A stretch of DNA of 64,000 nt from Sulfobacillus benefaciens (GTDB lineage Bacteria > Bacillota > Sulfobacillia > Sulfobacillales > Sulfobacillaceae): NCBI GenBank assembly GCA_003023695.1, contig PXYW01000006.1, positions 23,252 through 87,251 of the forward strand. The letters are read 5' to 3'. Made by a program: the position numbers and the translations under genes. The notes under the pieces are model-generated. The model made no database searches, was not told where the DNA came from, and saw nothing but the letters and a program-made list of their open reading frames with translations. This document shows positions 44,533-52,981 of this stretch, piece by piece (within the stretch, counting starts at the first letter, position 1; the number at the start of each line of letters is the position of its first letter).

Positions 44533-45532
44533 CGTTATCCTGGAAGCTGTCAACATCTCGAAACGCTATCAACAGCGCAGACGTCCCCCCATATGGGCGG
44601 TACGTTCGGTTGATCTCGCTCTGAATAGCGGGCAAACCATAGCTGTGGTGGGAGAAAGCGGTTCGGGAAAATCTACCTTAGGGCGTATCATTGCAGGAGT
44701 CTTGCCATTTGATGAGGGGACACTGGCCATTTCAGGTCATCGTTTGTCTCAGGTCGATGCCAAATTAAGTCGAGGCCTACGGCGCAGTGTGCAACTTATT
44801 CACCAGGATCCATTTGCTGCACTTAACCCAGCCCATACGGTAGGCAACATTCTACGATTTCCGCTTAATGCGATGGGAATTAAAAGCGCAGACCGTGTCC
44901 GCGAGCGAGTTCAGGATTTGTTGTCCAGCGTAGGACTGACGCCCCCTAATCGTTATGTGAACCAATATCCATACCAGCTCAGTGGTGGGCAGCGCCAACG
45001 TGTGGTGTTAGCGAGAGCACTGGCCGTCAATCCGAAAGTACTAGTGGCCGATGAGGCAGTGTCGATGATTGATGTATCCATGCGCCAGAACATTTTAGGC
45101 ATCATGAAGCAGTTGCAAGTCGACTATGGCCTTGGCATTGTGTTTATTACCCATGATTTGGCGTTGGCCAGAAATTTTGCCCAACGGGGCCAAACCATCG
45201 TCATGTATGCAGGATCCATCATTGAGTGCGGCAGTACCGAGCAGGTGATACAAGAACCTCTGCACCCGTATACCGCCATGTTACGGGATGCAGTGCCGGA
45301 TCCTGACCCAACGAAAGCCATGGGAACTTTAGTGCCGATAAGTTCGGAAACTCCTGACTTAACGTGGACACGGGAAGGTTGCAGATTTGCCCCAAGATGT
45401 CCGTTTGCGGTTACACTGTGTGTGAGCAGCACCCCATCATTGACCTCTTATACAGGGGAACATAGCGTCGCTTGCCATCGCGCTTCCCTTGGGGTATCTT
45501 GGGCGATGGAATCTGAGAAGAAGGTGACTTAA
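44525..45532 (+). CDS. ABC transporter ATPase (DppF type)
   Basis: The second ATPase: Walker A GESGSGKST, signature LSGGQRQRV, a divergent Walker B VLVADEAVSMIDV (Ala-Val instead of the usual Pro-Thr) and FITHDLALA. The C-terminal cysteine tail GCRFAPRCPFAVTLC is present. ATG 44525 overlaps the previous gene by eight bases; the frame is open further upstream but inside that gene. The stop overlaps the DeoR start (TAATG). With 335 residues it is complete. Confidence 0.92.
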   Translation: MSDVILEAVNISKRYQQRRRPPIWAVRSVDLALNSGQTIAVVGESGSGKSTLGRIIAGVLPFDEGTLAISGHRLSQVDAKLSRGLRRSVQLIHQDPFAALNPAHTVGNILRFPLNAMGIKSADRVRERVQDLLSSVGLTPPNRYVNQYPYQLSGGQRQRVVLARALAVNPKVLVADEAVSMIDVSMRQNILGIMKQLQVDYGLGIVFITHDLALARNFAQRGQTIVMYAGSIIECGSTEQVIQEPLHPYTAMLRDAVPDPDPTKAMGTLVPISSETPDLTWTREGCRFAPRCPFAVTLCVSSTPSLTSYTGEHSVACHRASLGVSWAMESEKKVT

Positions 45533-46368
45533 TGCATGATCTTGTGGGTGGAGTAGACAGTTCTTGGGCAAACGCGACCCGAGACCGGCGCCAAGAAATT
45601 TTGACAATGATTCAACGTCAAGGGAAAGTCACAATCCAACAGTTAGCGGACCATTTTCATCTGAGTCCGGTCTCCATTCGAAAAGACTTGGAGCAGCTCG
45701 AGATGTATACTGAAGGTCAAATTAAGCGGTATCGTGGGGGCGCAGTGCTAAACCCGATACCCTTGTTCGAACTGGACTTTCACGTACGGGAAGAGGAGTT
45801 GCGCCAAGAAAAAATGGCGATTGCTGAAGTGGCGGCTCAAATGGTTTCGCCTGGCGAAGTCGTCATGTTGAGCGCAGGGACCACTACAACATTTATTGCC
45901 CGGTTTTTAGCGCAAAAAGGCGGGGTCACTGTGGTGACCAACGGGATTAATATTGCGGCGGAACTCGCAGGTCGCTCGCAATTAACCGTGGTGATGATTG
46001 GCGGATTAGTGCCAGAAAAGTCCTATGCTACTGTAGGTCCTCTAGCGCATGATTATCTTCAGCGGATCACGGCCGACATTGCGTTTATTGGCGTTGCCGG
46101 GATCGACCCCGATGTTGGCTTTACTACGCCGTACATGTTAGAAGCGGAAACGTACACCACTATGATTCATACCGCCAAAAAGAGTGTGGTGGTGGCTGAC
46201 CATACGAAATTAAATCGGCGTTCACTCTCCATCATTGCCCCGCTTTTAGGAGTGAATCAACTGATTGTGGATAACGGGGCTGACACGGGAATTGTTCGAG
46301 AACTTCAGAGCCGCGGACTTCAATTAACGGTTGCCTCACGTGAAGCCGAAGGCGGGGAAACGTTGTGA
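45532..46368 (+). CDS. DeoR-family transcriptional regulator
   Basis: The N-terminus is a DeoR-type helix-turn-helix (RRQEILTMIQRQGKVTIQQL, then HFHLSPVSIRKDLEQLE). The effector domain has MLSAGTTTTFIARFL, VVTNGINIAAEL, VMIGGLVPEKSYATVG and VVADHTKLNRR, which bind phosphorylated sugars in related proteins. ATG 45532 shares a base with the previous stop. It probably represses the operon and responds to a sugar phosphate made from imported oligosaccharide; the repeat at 39598-39622 is a candidate site. Confidence 0.9.
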   Translation: MHDLVGGVDSSWANATRDRRQEILTMIQRQGKVTIQQLADHFHLSPVSIRKDLEQLEMYTEGQIKRYRGGAVLNPIPLFELDFHVREEELRQEKMAIAEVAAQMVSPGEVVMLSAGTTTTFIARFLAQKGGVTVVTNGINIAAELAGRSQLTVVMIGGLVPEKSYATVGPLAHDYLQRITADIAFIGVAGIDPDVGFTTPYMLEAETYTTMIHTAKKSVVVADHTKLNRRSLSIIAPLLGVNQLIVDNGADTGIVRELQSRGLQLTVASREAEGGETL

Positions 46369-47678
46369 TGGCCAGTGGCGTCCGGATAGCGGTGGTTGGC
46401 GGCGGGAGCTCGTACACACCTGAACTGATGGCAGGATTTATTCGGCATTACCATGAAATGCCGATTGAGAGAATTACGTTAATTGACGTGCCGATGGGGC
46501 ACTATAAGCAGGAAATTGTGCGCCAGTTCTCGCAAAGGATGTGGGATCAGGCGAATCTTCCGATTCGGCTGGAGTCGACGCTAGATAGACATGACGCCCT
46601 GGCTAGTGCGGATTTTGTTTGTCACCAGTTCCGGGTGGGTGGACTGCAAGCTCGCCAGCGAGATGAGACGTTGCCTCTCAAATATCATGCTCTAGGACAG
46701 GAAACCTGCGGGGCGGGAGGATTCGCCAAGGCGCTCCGCACAATACCAGTAGCATTAGATATTGCCAGAGAATTAGAGGAACATAATCCGTCGGCATGGA
46801 TTATGAACTTTACCAATCCATCTGGGATGGTAACGGAAGCTATTTTAAAGTATACCGGCATCCGGACCATTGGACTTTGCAACGTGCCTATTACCATGCA
46901 GCGTGAAATTGCTCACCGATTTCACGCAGATCCTGACCAGGTTGAACTTGATATGGTGGGCCTGAATCATCTCTCTTTTGTGCGACGAGTCTATGTCAAG
47001 GGTGAGGATGTTACCCAACGGGCTCTCTATGGCTCACGTAATGACTCGTCCTACATGGCTAACGTTCCGTCTAAGGAGTGGGGGGACGATTTAATTCAAG
47101 CCATCCAAATGATTCCCAATGATTACTTGCGATACTATTGGTTTGCCCCAGACATGATACAAAAAGAAGAACAACGAGTAGGGAGTGGGCTGGGAACTCG
47201 TGCCACTGAAGTTTTGCGCATTGAGAAGGATCTGTTTGCACGGTATCAGGATCCTTCTCTTGTAACTTTACCCGAGGAACTGTCTCGTCGTGGTGGGGCG
47301 TACTACAGTGATGTCGCGGTGAACGCCATGGTGGCCATAGCCAATGATCGGAATCGATCGATGGTGGTCAATGTGTCAAACGGCCAGACCATTTTTGATT
47401 TGCCTTCGGATGCGGTTGTCGAGGTCACTGCTAAAGTCAACCACAGCGGTGCCCATCCTTTGTATCCGGGATCGTTGCCGCTCACAGTGCGTGGTCTGGT
47501 CCAACAGGTAAAAGCTTACGAAGCGCTGACGATTGAAGCGGCAGTGAGGGTTAATCGGGACCTGGCGTTGGCTGGGTTAATTGCCAATCCCTTAGTTCCT
47601 TCAGCCAAAGTCGCTGAACATTTGCTACATGACATCTTGGAAGCTAATCGGGAGGATTTGCCGGAGGGTTGGACATAA
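46368..47678 (+). CDS. Glycoside hydrolase family 4 (6-phospho-glycosidase type)
   Basis: GH4 enzymes use NAD and a metal to cleave glycosides by oxidation-elimination. The NAD site is VVGGGSSYTPELMAGF; QFRVGGLQARQRDETLPLKY, MNFTNPSGMVTEAI and the metal residues C171 (GLCNVP) and H201 (GLNHLSF) are present. The 436 residues match. ATG 46368 has GGGGAAA nine bases upstream and overlaps the DeoR stop. Phospho-glycosides are the common substrates, but no PTS gene is present, so unphosphorylated alpha- or beta-glycosides are possible. Confidence 0.9.
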   Translation: MASGVRIAVVGGGSSYTPELMAGFIRHYHEMPIERITLIDVPMGHYKQEIVRQFSQRMWDQANLPIRLESTLDRHDALASADFVCHQFRVGGLQARQRDETLPLKYHALGQETCGAGGFAKALRTIPVALDIARELEEHNPSAWIMNFTNPSGMVTEAILKYTGIRTIGLCNVPITMQREIAHRFHADPDQVELDMVGLNHLSFVRRVYVKGEDVTQRALYGSRNDSSYMANVPSKEWGDDLIQAIQMIPNDYLRYYWFAPDMIQKEEQRVGSGLGTRATEVLRIEKDLFARYQDPSLVTLPEELSRRGGAYYSDVAVNAMVAIANDRNRSMVVNVSNGQTIFDLPSDAVVEVTAKVNHSGAHPLYPGSLPLTVRGLVQQVKAYEALTIEAAVRVNRDLALAGLIANPLVPSAKVAEHLLHDILEANREDLPEGWT

Positions 47679-47717
47679 TTTACTCTAAAGACGGAAAACC
47701 AAAAGGTTGGGTAAATT

Positions 47718-48782
47718 ATGGCAAGAGGACGGCGAATTGCAGGGATTAGTTGTCTGATAGTGGCATTGAGTGGATGTGGCCCTTTGGTTGCGGAGCCGCT
47801 CCCTCCCGCGCATGCCTTTATGAAAGGAATGACCGAAGCAGGTTATACCACGAACGTTTTTGACAGTCCAACGATAGGACCCGAATTGCAACGCCTGCAT
47901 ACTGACGGAGTAGACTGGCTGTCTATTCAACTGGGATGGTACCAAAATACGGATACCTCGGTGCACATATTTCCCGACCATAAGGAAACCCCCACCGACT
48001 CAAGTTTGATACACTTAATCCGGCTAGCCCATCGAATGGGCATGCGAGTCTTTCTCGATCCGTTTGTCAATGCAAATCGAGGCAATGCCTGGCAAGCGGT
48101 ATTCCAACCTCGATCGGTGAGCCAATGGTTTGCTAGCTACGACCAATATCTTATTCACTACGCAAAAATTGCCCAAGCCCAGCATGTGGATCTTATGGCG
48201 ATTGGCGACGAATTTGATAGCCTGGATGCCGTGCCTGCTTACACGCCCTATTGGGATCATGCCATTGGCTTGGTCCATCAATATTATCATGGCCCGGTGA
48301 CATATGGCGCCGATTATGTTCACTATAGCGATGTGACGTTTTGGAACCAATTAAATGTGGTAGGACTGGATGCTTATTTTCCATTAAGTACTAACCCGAA
48401 TCCGTCAACAGCGACGTTGGCGTCCAGTTGGATCTCGCTGGCAAATCAGATCGAGAATTGGCGAGTGGCGAGTGGACTTACCCATAAGCCATTTGTCGTA
48501 ACCGAACTGGGATATTTTTCAGGGCAAGGTGCAGCGGCCGAGCCAGGTACTTGGCTCCCATCGTCTCCCGTGGATTTGGCTCTTCAAGCGCGCCTTTACC
48601 AAGCGACGTTTGAGTCCTTATATCGGGAACCGTGGCTTTCTGGACTATTTTGGTTTTGGTGGGCCAACCCGTCTAATCCCAATTGGCAAGGAGGACCGCA
48701 CGACAATGGCTATACACCGCGAGGAAAACCTGCGGAACAGGTTCTGAAACGATATTTTACCGGGGTGCGACACCCATTCTAA
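47718..48782 (+). CDS. GH113-like mannanase lipoprotein
   Basis: The N-terminus is a lipoprotein signal ending LSGC (C20), so the enzyme is surface-bound. The rest resembles GH113 beta-1,4-mannanases known from Alicyclobacillus: IQLGWYQNTDT, MRVFLDPFVN, the acid/base E165 in IGDEFDSL, GLDAYFPL and the nucleophile E263 in VVTELGYFS, then FWFWWANPSNPNWQGG. ATG 47718 has AAAAGG upstream. It lies behind the GH4 gene and would feed oligosaccharides to the importer. The family is from memory; TIM-barrel alternatives exist. Confidence 0.8.
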   Translation: MARGRRIAGISCLIVALSGCGPLVAEPLPPAHAFMKGMTEAGYTTNVFDSPTIGPELQRLHTDGVDWLSIQLGWYQNTDTSVHIFPDHKETPTDSSLIHLIRLAHRMGMRVFLDPFVNANRGNAWQAVFQPRSVSQWFASYDQYLIHYAKIAQAQHVDLMAIGDEFDSLDAVPAYTPYWDHAIGLVHQYYHGPVTYGADYVHYSDVTFWNQLNVVGLDAYFPLSTNPNPSTATLASSWISLANQIENWRVASGLTHKPFVVTELGYFSGQGAAAEPGTWLPSSPVDLALQARLYQATFESLYREPWLSGLFWFWWANPSNPNWQGGPHDNGYTPRGKPAEQVLKRYFTGVRHPF

Positions 48783-48912
48783 GGCAGACGGTGAAACGAG
48801 CCTCAATAAACCATGCAATAATTCGCGACATGGCGTTGGGTAACACAAGAAGCGGGGAATAAATTCTGCGGACGGGCATAGGGTAGGACCAAACGGTTTC
48901 GGGAGGATACCC

Positions 48913-49935
48913 ATGAAGCGACCCATGACCCTGCTTCTTCTATTAGTGTTTGCAGTGGTTCAAATATACTTTGCTAAGCTGCCTTTGTCCCATCAGGTAC
49001 AGGGATCGACGTGGCTAGAGGTGAGTCGGGTGCCGGCTGGGCTCGTGGAACGCGATGGCGAGTATTATTTAATTGGAGCCGACCAAGCATTTCGCCTCCA
49101 TGCCAACGGCGTCCACATTACGACGACGGCTGTCCACTTATCATGGATCGATATTTCTCAACCATCGGGTCAAGGAGTGTGGCATTTAGCCATGGGTGAT
49201 CAAAGCATACCTTTGGTAGGCATCGGCGGTTTGGTATATCCGGCACCTAATGGAAAAATGGTAATATGGGTTGATCAAGGAACACGGGAAGCATATGTGT
49301 CGAGCCCGGCGACAGGCACGCTCGCTCCGCTCAATCCTCAAATGTCTTCGGTATACCGCGCACTTTGGGCCGAAGATAGCCATGCGGCAGCACTTTTGGG
49401 GATGGGTCCCGAGGGAATGGGGGTCTATCTTTGGGACGGCGACCATAACCTGTTGCCGACGATTTTGCCCAATTCATCAGCAACAATATTACAGTTTGGT
49501 TTCACACGCCAAGAGACCATCCTGGCGACATTAAGCAACGGTCGGGTTGTGTGGCAAGGTCACGGTCTCGTCAGTAACCTGCCAGCACTTAATCCAGTGG
49601 CCCTAGCGCCCAATCACGCTACGGTTCTTGGTATGACGCCCAATGACGTGATTTTATGGCGCAAAGGAAAAAAGATAGAAAGCGCTCGACCGGATCTGGC
49701 ATGGCAGGGCACGCCGCGATTTTCCGCTAATGGGGATATGGCGGGAGTTCTTGCCCGGTCGTTGGATGGACAACAAAAACTCTTGCTTTATGGTTTCCGA
49801 CATCATTGGGAAATATCCCTGCCGTATTCTAATGCCGTGTATCATCTTATTGGGTTTCTTGGCAATCATTGGGCCTTGGTAACTATTCCGAGCGGCTCCC
49901 ATCAAGGTACCTACGCATGGTGGATTAACGGTTAA
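48913..49935 (+). CDS. Membrane-anchored protein, beta-propeller-like
   Basis: I do not recognise a named family. Residues 4-21 form a signal or anchor (PMTLLLLLVFAVVQIYF). The remainder alternates short beta-like stretches and Trp/Gly turns (LVYPAPNGKMVIWVDQGTRE, WQGTPRFSANGDMAGVLARS), which suggests a propeller outside the membrane. ATG 48913 has GGGAGG six bases upstream. It is separated by 130 bases from the mannanase and by tRNAs from what follows. Function unknown. Confidence 0.65.
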   Translation: MKRPMTLLLLLVFAVVQIYFAKLPLSHQVQGSTWLEVSRVPAGLVERDGEYYLIGADQAFRLHANGVHITTTAVHLSWIDISQPSGQGVWHLAMGDQSIPLVGIGGLVYPAPNGKMVIWVDQGTREAYVSSPATGTLAPLNPQMSSVYRALWAEDSHAAALLGMGPEGMGVYLWDGDHNLLPTILPNSSATILQFGFTRQETILATLSNGRVVWQGHGLVSNLPALNPVALAPNHATVLGMTPNDVILWRKGKKIESARPDLAWQGTPRFSANGDMAGVLARSLDGQQKLLLYGFRHHWEISLPYSNAVYHLIGFLGNHWALVTIPSGSHQGTYAWWING

Positions 49936-50013
49936 AAATATGTTCTATTTTACAGTTTTGTGGTCTTCCCTTTCTTTCAGTGACATGGTATTATAGGCGC
50001 TGTGGTTTGAAGC

Positions 50014-50042
50014 TTGACGCAGCCGGAGCTATGAAATATAAT
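50014..50042 (+). promoter_or_regulatory. tRNA cluster promoter
   Basis: TTGACG (50014-50019) and TATAAT (50037-50042) are 17 bases apart, 19 bases before the tRNA-Val gene. Confidence 0.8.
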
Positions 50043-50060
50043 CAAACACGCACCTTTTAT

Positions 50061-50135
50061 GGGCGGATAGCTCAGCGGTAGAGCACCTGCCTTACAAGCA
50101 GGGGGTCACAGGTTCGAACCCTGTTTCGCCCACCA
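50061..50135 (+). tRNA. tRNA-Val (TAC)
   Basis: The acceptor stem GGGCGGA pairs with TTCGCCC (50125-50131). The anticodon stem CCTGC/GCAGG holds the loop with anticodon TAC. The T-arm is GGTTCGAACCC and CCA is encoded at 50133-50135. Confidence 0.96.
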
Positions 50136-50144
50136 TAGGAATAC

Positions 50145-50222
50145 GGAGGCGTGGTGTAGTCGGCCTAACACGCATGCCTGTCACGCATGAGATCACGGGT
50201 TCGAATCCCGTCGCCTCCGCCA
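50145..50222 (+). tRNA. tRNA-Asp (GTC)
   Basis: The acceptor stem GGAGGCG pairs with CGCCTCC (50212-50218), followed by discriminator G and CCA. The anticodon stem CATGC/GCATG contains GTC. It lies nine bases after tRNA-Val. Confidence 0.96.
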
Positions 50223-50230
50223 TCAAATTT

Positions 50231-50306
50231 GCCGCGGTAGCTCAGTCGGTAGAGCAAAGGACTGAAAATCCTTGTGTCGGCGGTTCGATTCCGCCCTGCG
50301 GCACCA
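50231..50306 (+). tRNA. tRNA-Phe (GAA)
   Basis: The acceptor stem GCCGCGG pairs with CTGCGGC (50296-50302), followed by A and CCA. The anticodon stem AAGGA/TCCTT contains GAA. It is the last of the three-tRNA array. Confidence 0.96.
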
Positions 50307-50338
50307 TTATTTTAGATCCAACAACGAATAGAAAATGT

Positions 50339-50364
50339 TCACCGTTGCTAGACGGTGATTTTTT
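50339..50364 (+). terminator. Terminator of the first tRNA array
   Basis: TCACCGT (50339-50345) and ACGGTGA (50352-50358) form a 7-bp stem followed by six T. Confidence 0.85.
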
Positions 50365-50561
50365 ATTTTACATCTTTTGTTGCGTCCGTTCATGATTGGG
50401 TTTTACTTTTACATAACGCCTCTAGCCACTGAGTCCTGGAGTTGGGGGCAGACGAAGTGTGAAGAAACATAAATGTCACAAAATGAAAATTTTAGTAAAA
50501 TGAATAGGGTCATGCTTGAAAGGCGTCATGTCTGGGTTGCGTGACAGAAAGGGACTAGAAA

Positions 50562-50783
50562 ATGCACAGGAAATCTGGAATGATACGCTGGATTCGGTCA
50601 GGATCCGCCTTGGGCAGTGCTATAGGCGCATACAGTCGAGATGAAAATGGGCAAGCCATGGTGGAATACGCCCTGGTTATCGCGATTATCGCAATCATAG
50701 CAATTTCTGGACTTAGTTTTCTGGGCAATACCGTTAAGATTCAGATCAATCATATTAGCCAGGGATTGATAAAGGGCTATTAA
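50562..50783 (+). CDS. Flp/Fap-type pilin subunit
   Basis: A 73-residue type IVb pilin precursor. The N-terminal basic region ends at a prepilin-like site, and the mature part starts near GQAMVEYALVIAIIAI, a signature of Flp pilins with the conserved Glu and Tyr. The rest is a short helical tail. Such pilins form bundled fibres for attachment. ATG 50562 has AAAGGG upstream. No tad assembly genes or prepilin peptidase gene are nearby, so it is an orphan in this window. Confidence 0.88.
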   Translation: MHRKSGMIRWIRSGSALGSAIGAYSRDENGQAMVEYALVIAIIAIIAISGLSFLGNTVKIQINHISQGLIKGY

Positions 50784-50807
50784 TAGCTCGCCATGGGGGA
50801 GTTGATC

Positions 50808-51707
50808 ATGGAATTTTCTTGGTCTGCAATTCAGTCGATCCAAAGTCTCGAAACTAGCCGGGCTGGAAGGTTTCAACCGGAATGGCGACCCATTTTGTTA
50901 GGGTATTTTGGATTAACTCCAGGAATGAGGGTTCTGGAGGTTGGGTGCGGTCCGGGCACATTGGCCCCGTATCTCGCCGCAGGAGTGAATCCGGGTACAG
51001 TGACAGCAGTCGATTTGGACAAAGAATTCATCCAATATGCGGAGGATAAGGCGCATCGAGAGGGCCACACAGGAATTAGGTACCTGGTTGCCAATGCCTA
51101 TCATCTGCCATTTGCAGATGGACTGTTTGACGCTGCGGTAAGTTATACCGGAATCGGGATTCTCCAGCAACCGCGGCAGGCGATACGAGAAATGGTAAGG
51201 GTGGTTCGCCCCGGGGGCTCTATCGCGGTTGCCGAAGCAGTTACCGGACAAACCGGAATTCTTTTCAAGGGTGTTGATGCCCTAGGGAGGCAAGAATCCT
51301 ATCCCGGAGCCCATCAATATTGGGAGCTGAAAGATCGCCTCCACCATGCCTTGGCGCAGAAACCGTTGGGATTGGGCGATCCCGACTGGCCGCCCGAGGC
51401 CATATGGGGACTTATGGCTGAGGAAGGCGTTATCAATTTGCGCATTAATGCTTGGGGATATGTAGACGCCGATGACGACTCGCGTCACCCCTCGCGAATG
51501 GCGCGTATCCGTGATAATGGGGCGAGGGAACTAGAGCTGGTTCGCTTGGTGCGATCAGATCCACAATGGAAAAACATATTTCAGGTCAAAGAATGGGATG
51601 AGTTGGTTCGCCTCATAGAAGCCCGCCAAAATTGGCTTGTCGATCATGCGGCATTTGATTGGGAAGCAGGGTTATCTATTGTCATGGCGGGAACTCAGGG
51701 TCTCTAA
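50808..51707 (+). CDS. Class I SAM-dependent methyltransferase
   Basis: The SAM-binding motif is VLEVGCGPGTLAPYLA (motif I), with the acidic residue in VTAVDLDKEF and motif post-I; the later strand is LFDAAVSYTGIGIL and MVRVVRPGGSIAVAE. This is the Methyltransf_11/25 pattern seen in small-molecule and quinone methylases. ATG 50808 has GGGGGAG six bases upstream; ATG 50793 overlaps that site. It follows the pilin gene by 24 bases but has no obvious link to it. Substrate unknown. Confidence 0.85.
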   Translation: MEFSWSAIQSIQSLETSRAGRFQPEWRPILLGYFGLTPGMRVLEVGCGPGTLAPYLAAGVNPGTVTAVDLDKEFIQYAEDKAHREGHTGIRYLVANAYHLPFADGLFDAAVSYTGIGILQQPRQAIREMVRVVRPGGSIAVAEAVTGQTGILFKGVDALGRQESYPGAHQYWELKDRLHHALAQKPLGLGDPDWPPEAIWGLMAEEGVINLRINAWGYVDADDDSRHPSRMARIRDNGARELELVRLVRSDPQWKNIFQVKEWDELVRLIEARQNWLVDHAAFDWEAGLSIVMAGTQGL

Positions 51708-51738
51708 TTTCGCGGATGGGCTATGGCGACTCGGGGTC

Positions 51739-52923
51739 TCAAGGGATTGGGGATCGAGACTGCACATAAACATTGCGGCCGGCACCCAGTCCAGACACCA
51801 GCATTAGCCCAACCGTGACTAGCAGAGCCAGTAACGGGAGAGACCAGGTTTTGGTTGCATGGTGGATGAGGCCGATGGAGATTGGCCCAATTGCTGCCAA
51901 CAAATAGCCGACAGATTGTGCCATGCCCGATAATTCAGCGGCTTGCTCGTGATGATGGGATCGGAGACCGAAGAATGCTAAGGCTAGGCTGATACTAGCG
52001 CCTCCTGCGACGCCAATTAGCGTTATCCAAAGCCAAGCCAACCGGGTGCCAGGTAGCAAGAGACCGAGATAGCCGAGAGCAAATAACAGACTGATGATGC
52101 CCACTAACCCCTGTTGATTCTTGCGGCGCACAGCGATAATGGGCATTACAAAGGTGGACGGCAAGCTAACAAATTGCATCAGGGAAACCATCCAACCGGA
52201 AAGGCCAAGACTCATGCCACGATCATGGAGAAGCGTAGGCAGCCATGCCACGTTAACATAAAACAGCAGCGATTGCAGCCCCATAAAAAAAGTAATCTGC
52301 CAGGCGACCGCCGACCGCCATGCGCCAGTTGGACGATGCATTCCCATGCCGTGGCGGCGTTGCAATTGTGGAAGCCACACGGCCATTGCTAGCAGGGAAA
52401 GGACCGCCCAACTGGCCAAAGATCCACGCCACCCAAGGCGGGCCACAAGGGATAGGGGGACGCTAATGCCCGACGCCAATGCGGCAAACACATTCATCAC
52501 CGAAGAGTAAAGCCCGGTAACCAGCCCTATTTGAGAAGGGAAATCTCGTTTCACAAGGCTCGGCAACAAGACATTTTCAATGGCGGCACCTGAACCCACC
52601 AGAAACATTCCGATCATCAGGCCGAAAACCGATCCCCACGATCGAAGCAAAGTGCCGATTGTTAAAATCACTAGCCCCAAAAACAAGGATCTCTCCATGC
52701 CAAATTTCCGAACGAGTGAAGGGGATATCGGGGATACCACGCCAAATGCAATCAGCGGCAACGTGGTTAAAATACCAGCGATGGCTGAGGGCAACCCAGT
52801 CTGGCGGGTAATGACCTCAACCAGGGGGCCCACCCCAGTGATGGCGGGCCGTAAATTTGCGGATAGCAGGACGATTCCCCAGATTAACAGTGCGGAATGA
52901 GAGATCGGTTTAGACGGTGTAAT
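51739..52923 (-). CDS. CynX/NimT-type MFS transporter with probable ATT start
   Basis: A membrane protein of the CynX/NimT family (cyanate/2-nitroimidazole exporter-like MFS). With the first standard start (GTG 52833) it lacks its first helix. In frame upstream lies LLIWGIVLLSANLRPAITGV, which is the conserved first segment of this family. The only good ribosome site is AGGAGG (52932-52937), and the frame from there has a TAG just upstream and no ATG, GTG or TTG. ATT at 52923 lies eight bases after AGGAGG and gives 394 residues. Substrate unknown. Confidence 0.72.
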   Translation of the reverse strand: MTPSKPISHSALLIWGIVLLSANLRPAITGVGPLVEVITRQTGLPSAIAGILTTLPLIAFGVVSPISPSLVRKFGMERSLFLGLVILTIGTLLRSWGSVFGLMIGMFLVGSGAAIENVLLPSLVKRDFPSQIGLVTGLYSSVMNVFAALASGISVPLSLVARLGWRGSLASWAVLSLLAMAVWLPQLQRRHGMGMHRPTGAWRSAVAWQITFFMGLQSLLFYVNVAWLPTLLHDRGMSLGLSGWMVSLMQFVSLPSTFVMPIIAVRRKNQQGLVGIISLLFALGYLGLLLPGTRLAWLWITLIGVAGGASISLALAFFGLRSHHHEQAAELSGMAQSVGYLLAAIGPISIGLIHHATKTWSLPLLALLVTVGLMLVSGLGAGRNVYVQSRSPIP

Positions 52924-52981
52924 AACTGAGTCCTCCTAAAGCCTGAACAGTGCATAGCAATAGTACCCCGGACGTTTCCAC

